Shown here in pieces: positions 16,555-25,050 of a DNA stretch of 64,000 nt. Under the pieces are notes generated by a model, which was not told the origin of the DNA, did not search any database, and saw only the letters and a program-made list of their open reading frames with translations. Numbering within the stretch: position 1 is the first letter of the stretch; each line of letters starts with the position of its first letter. Origin of the DNA: Natronomonas gomsonensis (GTDB lineage: Archaea > Halobacteriota > Halobacteria > Halobacteriales > Haloarculaceae); NCBI RefSeq assembly GCF_024300825.1, contig NZ_CP101323.1:186001-250000 (forward strand). Direction: 5' to 3'. The translations under genes and the position numbers were made by a program.

Positions 16555-17037
16555 GTGATTAGGCGAGATTTCCTCGCGACGAGTTTATCCGGAACTGTAG
16601 CCCTCATTGCTGGGTGTACAGGCGGCGATTCGAACGATTCAGACACGTCACCCGCCACGCCGGACGGGGATGCGTCTCCCGAAGAACTGCTCCCGGAACC
16701 ATTGGAAGGATGGGACCGAACCAATATACGGGACGTTGGGGGTGGGTTTGGACCAGACGATGGAATTGAAACTGCGAAATTAGGGTCGTACACACCCGAT
16801 GGCGAAACTGGCTATCAAGTCGGGATTTATCGCTTTGCGTCAGAGGCAGACGCGACCGAAGTCGCCTCGCTCATCGAGGAGGAGGGCGAATTTTTCAACT
16901 TCATGTACGCGGTTCAGAACAAAAATTTCCTCATCGGTGGCAGACATAGTGATGGAACGGATCAAAACCTCCTGTCGCTATTAACTAATTCGCGCGTGCT
17001 TACTGAACAGTACGTTACGGACAATAACCTCCTGTAG
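16555..17037 (+). CDS. Tat-exported lipoprotein, unknown
   Basis: The likely start is GTG at 16555 (MIRRDFLATSLSGTVALIAGC). Twin arginines, a hydrophobic stretch and a lipobox Cys define a haloarchaeal Tat lipoprotein. A 30-residue Asp/Ser/Thr-rich linker follows. The remaining ~110 residues form an alpha/beta domain (GETGYQVGIYRFASEADATEVASLI). A TTG at 16528 would add nine residues. The mature protein would be anchored outside the membrane. Confidence 0.7.
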   Translation: MIRRDFLATSLSGTVALIAGCTGGDSNDSDTSPATPDGDASPEELLPEPLEGWDRTNIRDVGGGFGPDDGIETAKLGSYTPDGETGYQVGIYRFASEADATEVASLIEEEGEFFNFMYAVQNKNFLIGGRHSDGTDQNLLSLLTNSRVLTEQYVTDNNLL

Positions 17038-17181
17038 GGCGTATCTCTTCGCAGTGTATAGATACGGAGTCGAGGGGCTGGGTGATTGCTAATAAATAAA
17101 GAGCGCGTCGATAGGGCCCGCAACGTGACAACCCCGATCTTAGAACTTGCCTGGTACAGTTGTCAGTTAAGCCACTCCACT

Positions 17182-17550
17182 TTACGACGTTCCGCCTTCT
17201 GTACGTCGGGCGCGTACGTCCCCCGGTAGTGTATCGAGGAACGTTTCGAGGTCGTCCCAGCCGCCCCAGTCACAGACGAGGAGTGAGTCGACATCCTGGC
17301 TTTTCAGTTGCGTTGCCCATATCCGCCGGAGGCCGTGGAACGTGAGTTCCGCCCACCGCGGGTCGCCCTCTTCGGCCAACTGCTTGTCCGTGGCCTTGAT
17401 TCAGTGGAGGAGCGTCCGGGTGCTGAGGCCTTTTGTCGAGGACTGTGAGGTGACGATGGGATAGTCGTCGGGGTCGTCGCGATACTCGGCGGCGGTCTCA
17501 ATGGTGTTCGCGACCGACGGCGGAATCGGGGTCTCTGAACCGTTGATAAT
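17182..17550 (-). pseudogene. Decayed tyrosine integrase C-terminus
   Basis: On the minus strand one frame reads the C-terminal half of an integrase, with the HxxR box LTFHGLRRIWATQL and the W box CDWGGWDDLETFLDT. It is interrupted by TGA at 17403-17401 (context LLH-stop-IKATDKQLAEEGDP), most simply a TGG Trp codon mutated to TGA. The N-terminal half is missing and no start codon is available. It marks an earlier integration next to the present element. Confidence 0.75.
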
Positions 17551-17585
17551 TCTTAAATTTGGATTCGCTTTCCTGAGATGGAGAA

Positions 17586-18866
17586 TCAGCTATTATTACC
17601 TTTGCCAGAGGAGAAATAGGTGCTTGTAGTTCCATCTTCGAATTCCAGCACGACTGCGATAGCGGCGTTTGGTTTTCCAGATATTCCTTTTATATTAATA
17701 TTATGGGTTTCCTCACCACTCCAGGTCCACTCATTAACCTCCCTAAACTTCGTCCCCCCCACATTTACAGAAGACGCCGTTTCAGATGTTTTTGCGAATG
17801 TGAGGTCTACCGAAGATATGCCATTCCCATTGCCAGGATTGGAGGCCCATGGTACGCGAACGCCGGTTACGACTTTTGCTGTATCCGCCTTGTTCTTAAG
17901 AACTAGTTTGTCGGCCGATGAGGAGGGTCCTTTCAGGACAAGAGCATCTGCACCGATTGGATTAATCCCGCCTGTGTCTTCATCCTCACCACTATCATCT
18001 CCAGTGAATACTGCCGCAGGCTCATTCTCTGGGTCCGTATTGATGCCGATTGGCGTACAGCGAATGCGATACTGTTCACTCCCACTCTCACTATCGAGTG
18101 ACAGGACTGCCTCGTCTTCGGATGGCATAACGAAGTCACCATCAAACGACGCTTTCCAACCGTCTTGGTTCTGAATCGGGATTTCAATCGTGGCAGGGGT
18201 ATCATCCTCACCCACACTGAACGTCCCTGTGTCGCCAGTCACCCCTGGCTTGAACGTGATCGGTTCTCTTGAAGTTCCCGATTCACGAATCGAACCATGG
18301 GTGATCGGAGTGAGGTGAATCGTTGTGACACCGGATTCATCGTCAACTAATCGTTGACTGTTTTTCAAGCCAGCCCCGTCGACTATCCGATAGTGAACTC
18401 CGGCCTCATACGTGTGTGAGGCCGCGTTCTGGTATTCATTATACCGTGGTTCATAGGTAAGCGCCTTTGTCTCGACGCCTGAGAGCCCACAAACCTCGTT
18501 AACTAGCTCTCTATCATCCAAATCCGAGAAGGCATCGCCGTTCTCACTTGATAATGACCCAACAGACTCACTTTCTACCGTGCCTCGTGCTGGTGGTGGC
18601 GTGAGAAACACCGTCGACACGCCGTATCGAGTTCCCAGAGAGAGACTAGCGCTTCGTTCGCGGTTACTCCCGGCTGCATCCCCGATCGAGGCATACATTT
18701 CGGTGAAGTCATCAGAGACTTCTTCGACGTGATTCTGCTCGGTCGCCGCGATCTCCTGTGGGACGAAATACGTCTGGAGGAGTCCCAGTGCGAGAATGAA
18801 AATCCCGAACAGTAATATTGCGCCAACTACCTCTGACTGTCCCCGGTCCCCGGTGATGATGCCCAT
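17586..18866 (-). CDS. Pilin-like surface protein (DUF7289-like)
   Basis: 426 residues starting MGIITGDRGQSEVVGAILLFG. The RGQSEVVG junction before a hydrophobic helix (AILLFGIFILALGLLQTYFV) matches archaeal class III/type IV pilin-like signal regions (haloarchaeal DUF7289). The remainder is an extracellular Ser/Thr/Gly-rich beta domain. GC content drops toward the 3' end, with rarer codons than its neighbours, consistent with a fast-evolving surface protein. No assembly machinery is adjacent. Confidence 0.75.
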   Translation of the reverse strand: MGIITGDRGQSEVVGAILLFGIFILALGLLQTYFVPQEIAATEQNHVEEVSDDFTEMYASIGDAAGSNRERSASLSLGTRYGVSTVFLTPPPARGTVESESVGSLSSENGDAFSDLDDRELVNEVCGLSGVETKALTYEPRYNEYQNAASHTYEAGVHYRIVDGAGLKNSQRLVDDESGVTTIHLTPITHGSIRESGTSREPITFKPGVTGDTGTFSVGEDDTPATIEIPIQNQDGWKASFDGDFVMPSEDEAVLSLDSESGSEQYRIRCTPIGINTDPENEPAAVFTGDDSGEDEDTGGINPIGADALVLKGPSSSADKLVLKNKADTAKVVTGVRVPWASNPGNGNGISSVDLTFAKTSETASSVNVGGTKFREVNEWTWSGEETHNINIKGISGKPNAAIAVVLEFEDGTTSTYFSSGKGNNS

Positions 18867-18908
18867 TGGTCCCCACTCACATGGGGTATTCGCTGAAAGG
18901 TAAAAAAT

Positions 18909-19154
18909 CTATATACAACCAAACTCATAGTAAATGACATCCGGACACACCGCCTCTACATACGGATTTTCGCCATCTAACTCGATAACAACAGGATGTA
19001 TGGAGATTCCACGCGACCAGCCCAGGCCCCACAGAATCACAACGACCACCCCTGCGGCTCGGCACACGCTGAATAACAATGTCCATCGCGCTGCAGTGAC
19101 GGTCAGCAGGCGTTCCGACGGGACTCGGCGGCCGCTGTCGTCAGGAATCCACAT
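18909..19154 (-). CDS. Possible small membrane protein (81 aa)
   Basis: ATG at 19154 gives MWIPDDSGRRVPSERLL, one hydrophobic segment (TLLFSVCRAAGVVVVILWGLG) and an acidic tail ending in GCI. It starts within the promoter region of the divergent UspA gene. No family recognised. It could be a chance frame. Confidence 0.25.
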   Translation of the reverse strand: MWIPDDSGRRVPSERLLTVTAARWTLLFSVCRAAGVVVVILWGLGWSRGISIHPVVIELDGENPYVEAVCPDVIYYEFGCI

Positions 19155-19163
19155 GACCGGACA

Positions 19164-19169
19164 TTTAAA
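19164..19169 (+). promoter_or_regulatory. TATA box of the UspA gene
   Basis: TTTAAA centred about 26 bases before the ATG at 19193, consistent with a leaderless transcript. Confidence 0.55.
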
Positions 19170-19192
19170 CTCTCCCGTCGTCGAACTCGCGT

Positions 19193-19702
19193 ATGACTCT
19201 CCTCGTCCCGTTCGATGGGTCCGAACTCGCCGAGGCGGCGCTCGTCCGAGCGACGGAGTTCGCGGCGGTGTTCGACGAAGACGTGTTGGCTGTGACGGTC
19301 ATCCCGAAAGGCAACGCCCGCTACGCGAGAAAACGCGACTGGCTCGGCGACGAGGAGCCCTTCGCCATGCAGCCAATCGTCTCGAAGTTACACGAGCAAG
19401 TCGTGGGACTGGCATCGAGTGCGGATTTTATACACAAGACGGTCGACAAATACGCACCGTCCGGGTCCATCTCGACTCGCATCCGAAAAGTCGCCAAACG
19501 GGAGGACGTGTCGATGGTGTTCATCGGCAGCGACAACGCCGGCCACCTGGTGACAAGCGTCTCGAGCGTCGGCGGCAACGTCGCCACCGACGAAGCCTAC
19601 GACGTGGTCATCGTCCGCAATCGGAGTCCGGCGAAAATCGCGAAACTGAAGAACGCCTCCCCTCACCGACACACGAAATCCGACTTCTATCTCCCGGATT
19701 GA
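19193..19702 (+). CDS. UspA-family universal stress protein
   Basis: 169 residues, single Usp domain. The N-terminal strand TLLVPFDGSELAEAALVRATEF is the Usp opening, and DVSMVFIGSDNAGHL followed by DVVIVRN occupies the ATP-loop/C-terminal strand region. The classical G-2x-G-9x-G(S/T) ATP motif is incomplete (GSDNAGHLVTSVSSVGGNVAT), so it may not bind ATP tightly. Cytosolic. Monocistronic with its own TATA box. Confidence 0.85.
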   Translation: MTLLVPFDGSELAEAALVRATEFAAVFDEDVLAVTVIPKGNARYARKRDWLGDEEPFAMQPIVSKLHEQVVGLASSADFIHKTVDKYAPSGSISTRIRKVAKREDVSMVFIGSDNAGHLVTSVSSVGGNVATDEAYDVVIVRNRSPAKIAKLKNASPHRHTKSDFYLPD

Positions 19703-19758
19703 GTCTCGGCGTGGTTTCGTCCGGACTGCCCGGCGGTCCGTGGCGACGAATCTGTGTG

Positions 19759-19767
19759 CATATATAC
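19759..19767 (+). promoter_or_regulatory. TATA box setting the GTG start at 19788
   Basis: CATATATAC is centred about 25 bases before the GTG at 19788, so transcription should begin at that codon. This argues against the in-frame GTG at 19740, which lies upstream of the box. Confidence 0.55.
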
Positions 19768-19787
19768 GGGGATGTGTAACGCCAGAT

Positions 19788-20153
19788 GTGCCCGACGGAT
19801 TCGATGGAGACACCGACGAGGTCGGCTGTCCGGACGAAATCGACGACACGCCCACCGTGTCGTGTTCCCAGTGTGGCCGGGAGTGGGACCTCGAATACGA
19901 ACTCGACGACCTGCGCGTCGGCAATCAGGCGCTCGAACGGTTCGCGTTGGACCACAAACGCCACACCGGACACTTTCCCGACGAGGTAACGCCGTGGGTC
20001 GTGGCCTGCCGACAGTGTCCCGACGGCGACGAGTTCCTCTCGGAGCGGCCCGCACGGCGCTGGGCGGAGACCCACGCACGCCACACGCGACACAGCGTGA
20101 CGGTTCGCGGCGACGACGGTGACGACCCGACGGTCGTCGAACCCGACGACTGA
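19788..20153 (+). CDS. CxxC zinc-finger protein (121 aa), unknown
   Basis: GTG start at 19788 supported by the TATA box. Two putative zinc sites: CSQCG near 26-30 and CRQCP near 73-77, with histidine-rich helices (LDHKRHTGHFP; ETHARHTRHSV) that could complete binding. The repeated architecture (CxxC then HxxH) suggests two fingers of the same type. Function unknown. Followed by the DUF2391 gene in the same direction. Confidence 0.65.
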   Translation: MPDGFDGDTDEVGCPDEIDDTPTVSCSQCGREWDLEYELDDLRVGNQALERFALDHKRHTGHFPDEVTPWVVACRQCPDGDEFLSERPARRWAETHARHTRHSVTVRGDDGDDPTVVEPDD

Positions 20154-20214
20154 ACGGTAGTGTCTCGACTCGGCCGCACGCAACCTTTTTCGAACGGCCG
20201 GCCGACGTACGGCC

Positions 20215-20865
20215 GTGAGCAACGAGGGGTCGGACGACTCGGACCTCGAGGAAGTCGCAGTCGAGGAAATCCGCTCGCAACTCGCGGAGTTGGAAGCCAC
20301 CGTCGACGACGACGCCGAGCGCCGCGAGGTCCGTGGCGTGATTTCTCTCCTAGACCGCCTGCCGGAGCCGTCCGTCTCGGAGGGGATTCGGAAGTTCACG
20401 CGACGCGACATCGCGGAAGCCACCGTCGGCGCGATTATCATCTCGATTCCGATGTTGGTCGAAGACGGCGTCTTCGACATCGCTGCGTATCTCCTTTCGA
20501 CGCCGGCGTTGTTCTTGGTGAACGCCGCGTTCGTCGTCCTGATGGCAATCTCTCTGCTGTACTTCGCGGACTTCCGTGAGGTAATCGTCAACCGACCCAT
20601 CTTCGGTCTCGTTCCACGGCGACTCGCCAGTGTCCTCGTCGTCGCGTTCCTCACCGCAGCGTTCACGATGACGCTGTGGGGCCGTATCGACTGGACCAAT
20701 CCTTCGGTTGCCCTCGCCCGCGTGTCCGTCGTCTGGACGGTCGCCTCCCTCGGGGCCGCACTGGGAGATATTCTCCCGGGTGAATCGTCCGGGACCGACA
20801 TCAACGACGAAATCGAGGACCTCGGCGAGCGGCTAGGTATCGGCGACGAGGAGGGACGTTTTTAG
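20215..20865 (+). CDS. DUF2391-family membrane protein
   Basis: 216 residues, GTG start at 20215. An acidic N-terminal coiled region (LEEVAVEEIRSQLAELEATVDDDAERREVRG) precedes four hydrophobic segments (EATVGAIIISIPMLV; PALFLVNAAFVVLMAISLLYF; LASVLVVAFLTAAFTMTLWG; VSVVWTVASLGAALGDILPG). This matches the haloarchaeal and cyanobacterial DUF2391 membrane family, of unknown function. The gene ends before a strong bidirectional terminator-like hairpin. Confidence 0.75.
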   Translation: MSNEGSDDSDLEEVAVEEIRSQLAELEATVDDDAERREVRGVISLLDRLPEPSVSEGIRKFTRRDIAEATVGAIIISIPMLVEDGVFDIAAYLLSTPALFLVNAAFVVLMAISLLYFADFREVIVNRPIFGLVPRRLASVLVVAFLTAAFTMTLWGRIDWTNPSVALARVSVVWTVASLGAALGDILPGESSGTDINDEIEDLGERLGIGDEEGRF

Positions 20866-20875
20866 AGACACGAAC

Positions 20876-20909
20876 TTTTTGCACGGCGCGCTGTGCGCGC
20901 CGGCAAAAA
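20876..20909. terminator. Hairpin between convergent genes
   Basis: TTTTTGC (20876-20882) pairs with GCAAAAA (20903-20909) outside an inner GGCGCGC/GCGCGCC stem (20885-20891, 20895-20901) with a TGT loop. T tracts flank both sides, suiting a two-way terminator between DUF2391 and ilvD. More GC palindromes (CCGCTACCGGCGG; CGCTCGCTTCGCTCGCG) follow to about 21005. Confidence 0.6.
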
Positions 20910-21026
20910 CTTCGATGAAAAATAGTGGCTCGTTCCCTACGGTCACTCGCCGCTACCGGCGGCTGTGCCGCCGGAGAACCGCGCTCGCTTCGCTCGCGCG
21001 GATGCTATCTAAAAGAGCCTCAGCGC

Positions 21027-22784
21027 TTAGTCGTCGCGCTTCACGCCGGGGTTCGTCACCGCGCCGTTGGCGGCAGAGCCGAAGGCCATACCGTACTTCG
21101 CCAACACGCCCGTCGGATACGAGGGGTCGGGCTGTTCCCAGTCCTCGAGGCGCGCTTCGAGTTCCTCGTCGGTGAGGTCGACCTCGATGCTCCGTTCGGG
21201 AATGTCGATGGTGACGTGGTCGCCGTCCTCGAGGGCCCCGATGGGACCGCCGACGAACGCCTCGGGGGCCGCGTGGCCTATCATCGGTCCGCGGGTCGCC
21301 CCCGAGAAGCGGCCGTCGGTGAGCATCGCCACGTCGTCCTCGTGGCCGGCGCCGACGACAGCGGCGGTCACGCCGAGCATCTCCCGCATCCCGGGGCCAC
21401 CCTGCGGGCCCTCGTTGCGGATGATGATGACGTCGCCAGATTCGATGCGGTCCTCCTGGACGTACTTCATCGCCGCCTCCTCGTCTTCGAAGACGCGTGC
21501 CGGCCCCTCGTGGAAGAAGGCGTCGTCGCCGGTCACCTTCAGCACCGCGCCGTCGGGTGCGAGGTTGCCGGTGAGAATCTTGATGGCCCCCTCCTCGTGG
21601 ATGGGGTCGTCGACGGTGTAGAGGAAGTCGGCCTCGATGTCCTCGTCGTCGGGAAGGTGGCCGGTCTCTTCGAGCAATTCGAGTTCCTCCTCGATGGTGC
21701 GGCCGGTGACGGTCATCGCGTCGCCGTGGATGTAGCCGCCCTCAAGCAGCCGCCGGATGACGACCGGCACGCCGCCGATTTCGTGGAGGTCGTTCATCAC
21801 ACGCGTCCCGCCGGGCTGGAGGTTGGCGATTTTCGGCGTGCGCTTGGATATCTCGTTGAACTCCGTGATGTCGAGGTCGATGCCGGCCTCGGCGGCCAAC
21901 GCGAGGACATGGAGGACGCCGTTGGTCGACCCACCCAGTGCGACTTGGACGGCGATGGCGTTCTCGAAGGACTCCTTCGTGAGGATGTCGGAGGGCTTGC
22001 GGTCCTCTTGGACGCACTCGAGGACGAGTTCGCCGGCGCGTTCGGCGACCTCGTAGCGCTCGTCGCTCTCGGCTGGCGGGGAGGCCGACCCGAGCGGCGC
22101 CATCCCGAGCGCCTCGCTGATGGAAGCCATCGTGTTGGCGGTGAACATCCCGCCACAGGACCCGGCGCCGGGACAGGCGTGGTGTTCCATCTCTTCGAGT
22201 TCCTCTTCGCTCATGTCGCCGGAGGCGACGGCGCCGACGCCCTCGAAGACGTTCTGAATCGTGATTTCTCGCCCGTCGTGTTCACCGGGCATGATGGACC
22301 CGCCGTAGAGGAACACGGAGGGGAGGTCCGTTCGAATGGAGGCCATCATCATTCCGGGGAGGTTCTTGTCACAGCCCGCGACAGTGACGAGGGCGTCCAT
22401 GCGCTCGCCGAAGGCGACCAACTCGACGGAGTCGGCGATGACCTCCCGTGAGATGAGGCTGGCTTTCATCCCCTCGGTCCCCATCGAGATGGCGTCGGAG
22501 ATGGTGATGGTGCCGAACTCGATGGGCATGCCGTCGGCTCCGTCGACGCCGTCGATGGCCGACTGGGCCACGTCATCGAGGTGGACGTTACACGGCGTGA
22601 TGTCGGCGGCGGGGTTGGCGACGCCGACCATCGGCGAGGCGAGGTCTTCGTCGTCGTACCCCATCGCGCGGAACATCGCACGGTGTGGGGCGCGTTCGGG
22701 GCCCTCGGTGACCTCACGGCTGCGGAGATGCTCCGGTTTCTCCTCGTCGCCGGCCTCCCGCTCCGGCGGTTCCTGTTGGCTCAT
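21027..22784 (-). CDS. ilvD: Dihydroxy-acid dehydratase
   Basis: 585 residues from ATG 22784 ([19 protein letters not shown]). IlvD converts 2,3-dihydroxy-isovalerate and its homologue to the 2-keto acids of valine and isoleucine synthesis. Iron-sulfur cysteines are visible at [20 protein letters not shown] and [19 protein letters not shown]. The active-site serine region [11 protein letters not shown] and [12 protein letters not shown], with [15 protein letters not shown], complete the family. The length is normal. An upstream in-frame extension ([12 protein letters not shown]) precedes the conserved N-terminus and is unlikely. Confidence 0.97.
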   Translation of the reverse strand: MSQQEPPEREAGDEEKPEHLRSREVTEGPERAPHRAMFRAMGYDDEDLASPMVGVANPAADITPCNVHLDDVAQSAIDGVDGADGMPIEFGTITISDAISMGTEGMKASLISREVIADSVELVAFGERMDALVTVAGCDKNLPGMMMASIRTDLPSVFLYGGSIMPGEHDGREITIQNVFEGVGAVASGDMSEEELEEMEHHACPGAGSCGGMFTANTMASISEALGMAPLGSASPPAESDERYEVAERAGELVLECVQEDRKPSDILTKESFENAIAVQVALGGSTNGVLHVLALAAEAGIDLDITEFNEISKRTPKIANLQPGGTRVMNDLHEIGGVPVVIRRLLEGGYIHGDAMTVTGRTIEEELELLEETGHLPDDEDIEADFLYTVDDPIHEEGAIKILTGNLAPDGAVLKVTGDDAFFHEGPARVFEDEEAAMKYVQEDRIESGDVIIIRNEGPQGGPGMREMLGVTAAVVGAGHEDDVAMLTDGRFSGATRGPMIGHAAPEAFVGGPIGALEDGDHVTIDIPERSIEVDLTDEELEARLEDWEQPDPSYPTGVLAKYGMAFGSAANGAVTNPGVKRDD

Positions 22785-22975
22785 GTGTAGTCCCTTGCCG
22801 TCGACCGACTTAACGACCAGCAATCGACTCACTTCTTGCTGGATATCTTCGGAAAACGTTTGTAATCTTCTATGGTGTCAAAGTAGTACAGATGACCATG
22901 TTGGTGTAGGAGTATCTGGACTTTACTAGCAATATTAGGGTGGGAGTTAACCAATGCGCCAACGAACATGGTCGT

Positions 22976-23116
22976 ATGCGACCGAATATATTCGGTGGAG
23001 GCACGGAACTGTACGAGTGTTTCGACTGTGGCCGCCGAACCGAGACCGCCGAAACGCCTTCCTGTTCGTCCTGTGGTGGCGAATTGCGGAACCTCACCCG
23101 GTCGCGGGACCTCTGA
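22976..23116 (+). CDS. Rubrerythrin-like zinc micro-protein (46 aa)
   Basis: ATG 22976 to TGA 23116. The sequence has YECFDCGRRTE and SCSSCGGELRN, i.e. two CxxC knuckles, matching the haloarchaeal 'rubrerythrin-like domain' mini-proteins of about 45-55 residues. It lacks iron ligands beyond the four Cys, so a rubredoxin/zinc-ribbon site is expected. Function is unproven. Confidence 0.75.
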   Translation: MRPNIFGGGTELYECFDCGRRTETAETPSCSSCGGELRNLTRSRDL

Positions 23117-23170
23117 GACAGCGCTGCCGCTGTCGAAACCCACAACTCACCGACCGGCGAAGAGCCGTCA

Positions 23171-24142
23171 ATGCGCGCCCGTGTCGAGGCCGGTGCCCGA
23201 CTCCACATCGGTTTCGGGAACCTCTCGCTGGCCCACGAACGGCTCTACGGCGGCGTCGGCGTCGCCCTCGAGGAGCCACGGGTGGTCATCGAAGCCGAAC
23301 GGGCCCCGGCGGTCGTCTGTGACGATGCGGTCGTTACGGAGTACGCCGAGGCGGTCTGTGACGTGCTCGACGTGCCGGGCGCCGAATTGACGGTCGAGGA
23401 AACGCTCCCGCGACACGTCGGATTGGGTAGCGGAACGCAACTCACCTTGGCGACGCTTGCGGCGGTCGCGACTGCCTATGACCGCGACCCGAAAATCCGA
23501 ACGCGTGCGCCGGCGCTCGAACGCGGTGGCCGAAGCGGCGTCGGGGTCGCGGCCTTCGAAGCCGGCGGGTTCATCGTCGATGCCGGTCATCCGACCGAGC
23601 GGTTTACGACCGCCCCGCCGGCCCCCGGCGAGTGGGAGGTTCCGGCGATCGTCGCACGCCACGGCCTCCCCGACGACTGGCGATTCGTCCTCGTGTTGCC
23701 CGACGCAGACCCCGGACGCAGCGGCGACACCGAAGACGAGAGCATGCGCGCCGTAGTCGAGAACGCCGACCCGGCGGTTGCCGACGAACTCGCCTCGCTG
23801 CTCGTTCGCCGACTCCTGCCGGCGGCGGTGGAGGGCCGACTGGCGGCCTTCGGCGACGCGGTCGGTGCTTTCGGCCGACTCAACGGCGCGTGGTACGCCG
23901 ACGAACAGGGGGGCGTCTACCGGCCGCCGGCAGGCCGCCTCATCGACGAGTTGGCCGAGACGCCCGCGCTCCGCGGCGTCGGGCAGTCCTCGTGGGGGCC
24001 AGCGGTGTACGGCGTAACCGACGCCGACTCGGCGGTGACGGCACGACGGGCCGCCGAAACCGCACTCACGGAGACGGGCGTCGACGGCAACGTGCGCGTT
24101 GTCGAACCGCGAAACGCCGGTGCGCGCGTCGTAACTGACTAA
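23171..24142 (+). CDS. GHMP-family beta-RFAP synthase-like protein
   Basis: 323 residues. It opens with ARLHIGFGNLSLAHERLYGGVGVAL, as in beta-ribofuranosylaminobenzene 5'-phosphate synthases. The GHMP motif is LPRHVGLGSGTQLTLATLAAV (residues ~78-98), and a C-terminal GVGQSSWGPAVYGV motif 3 is present. In methanogens this enzyme condenses 4-hydroxybenzoate or pABA with PRPP on the way to methanopterin. Haloarchaea lack methanogenesis, so the substrate here is uncertain; a modified folate/pterin or a sugar kinase-like reaction is possible. Confidence 0.88.
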   Translation: MRARVEAGARLHIGFGNLSLAHERLYGGVGVALEEPRVVIEAERAPAVVCDDAVVTEYAEAVCDVLDVPGAELTVEETLPRHVGLGSGTQLTLATLAAVATAYDRDPKIRTRAPALERGGRSGVGVAAFEAGGFIVDAGHPTERFTTAPPAPGEWEVPAIVARHGLPDDWRFVLVLPDADPGRSGDTEDESMRAVVENADPAVADELASLLVRRLLPAAVEGRLAAFGDAVGAFGRLNGAWYADEQGGVYRPPAGRLIDELAETPALRGVGQSSWGPAVYGVTDADSAVTARRAAETALTETGVDGNVRVVEPRNAGARVVTD

Positions 24143-24145
24143 ACG

Positions 24146-24152
24146 CTTTAAG
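24146..24152 (+). promoter_or_regulatory. TATA box of the RecA-like gene
   Basis: CTTTAAG centred about 27 bases before the ATG at 24176. Confidence 0.45.
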
Positions 24153-24175
24153 CCCAGGGGACCGAACGGCTGTGC

Positions 24176-25012
24176 ATGGACCGCATCCCGTTCGGGATTC
24201 GACGCTTGGACACGACCATCGGGGGTGGTGCGCCGCCCGGCAGCGTCGTGCTGCTGTCGGGGGAAGCCGGCGCCGGCGCCCGGGAGTTCATGTACACCGC
24301 GGCCATCATGAACGGCCTCGCGAAGGGCGACCCCGAGCTGTTCGACCTCTACTACGGCGGCATCGACGACCGCGCCTCCGCACCGGAGGAAGTCCACTAC
24401 ATCTCCTTTACCTCCGAGAAACGGCAGGTAAACCGCGAGATGACGCTCGCGATGGATGACGAAGTCGTCGAGGCGGGCATCGACAACATGTCGTTTCACG
24501 ACCTCTCGCCGGAGTATTTCCGTCTCAGCCCCGTCCCCCGGGAGTGGTACGCCGAGAAGACGGCGAGCATCTCCGATTTGGGGCACACACAGGACAGAAA
24601 AACCGTCACGGAGGCCCTCGGGGACCGACTCACGAGTCACGCTGCCGGCAACGTCGTCGTCATCGACTCAATCGCCGACCTCATCGGCTCCCGAACCGAC
24701 AGCCTGCCGTGGAGCGACGTGCCAGTCCTTTTGAAGGGGCTCTCGCGGGCGGCCTACGAGTGGGGCGGTCTCATCCTCGTCCACATCAACCAGGAGACGC
24801 TCGGGGCTGAGAAACACGGCCAACTCGTCGACGCCGCCGACGGGACGCTTCTGTTCGAGTGGGAAAGCGGCGGGAGCGCCCGCGCACGAACGATGGTCGT
24901 AAAGCAGTTCCGTGGGGTACTCTCGCGCATCGAAGACGAGAACATCGTCCGATTCGAGACGGAAATCGGCGACGCAGGCTTCGACATCAGCGACGTTCGG
25001 AAAATCCGATAA
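24176..25012 (+). CDS. RecA-superfamily ATPase-like protein (degenerate P-loop)
   Basis: 278 residues, single RAD55/KaiC-like domain as in haloarchaeal HTR-like proteins: PFGIRRLDTTIGGGAPPGSVVLLSG at the N-terminus, VVVIDSIADLIGSRTD as Walker B strand, LILVHINQETLGAEKHGQLVDAADGTLLFEWE near the C-terminus. The Walker A position reads GEAGAGAREF, so the invariant Lys and Thr/Ser are missing. It probably does not hydrolyse ATP in the standard way. Monocistronic with its own TATA box. Confidence 0.85.
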   Translation: MDRIPFGIRRLDTTIGGGAPPGSVVLLSGEAGAGAREFMYTAAIMNGLAKGDPELFDLYYGGIDDRASAPEEVHYISFTSEKRQVNREMTLAMDDEVVEAGIDNMSFHDLSPEYFRLSPVPREWYAEKTASISDLGHTQDRKTVTEALGDRLTSHAAGNVVVIDSIADLIGSRTDSLPWSDVPVLLKGLSRAAYEWGGLILVHINQETLGAEKHGQLVDAADGTLLFEWESGGSARARTMVVKQFRGVLSRIEDENIVRFETEIGDAGFDISDVRKIR

Positions 25013-25050
25013 GCCGGGGATTCCGTCCTGTTCACGTCGCGAGACCGGTA

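Noticed and set aside
15900-17180. tRNA gene as the target of the integrase
   Set aside because: I searched for a T-loop (GGTTCAAATC-like) and cloverleaf arms near the integrase by eye and found none.
20925-22451. A 508-residue rightward frame opposite ilvD
   Set aside because: The leftward frame is unmistakable IlvD with its cysteine motifs.
23168-24640. A 490-residue leftward frame opposite the GHMP and RecA-like genes
   Set aside because: Arg- and His-rich, spans two real genes on the other strand.
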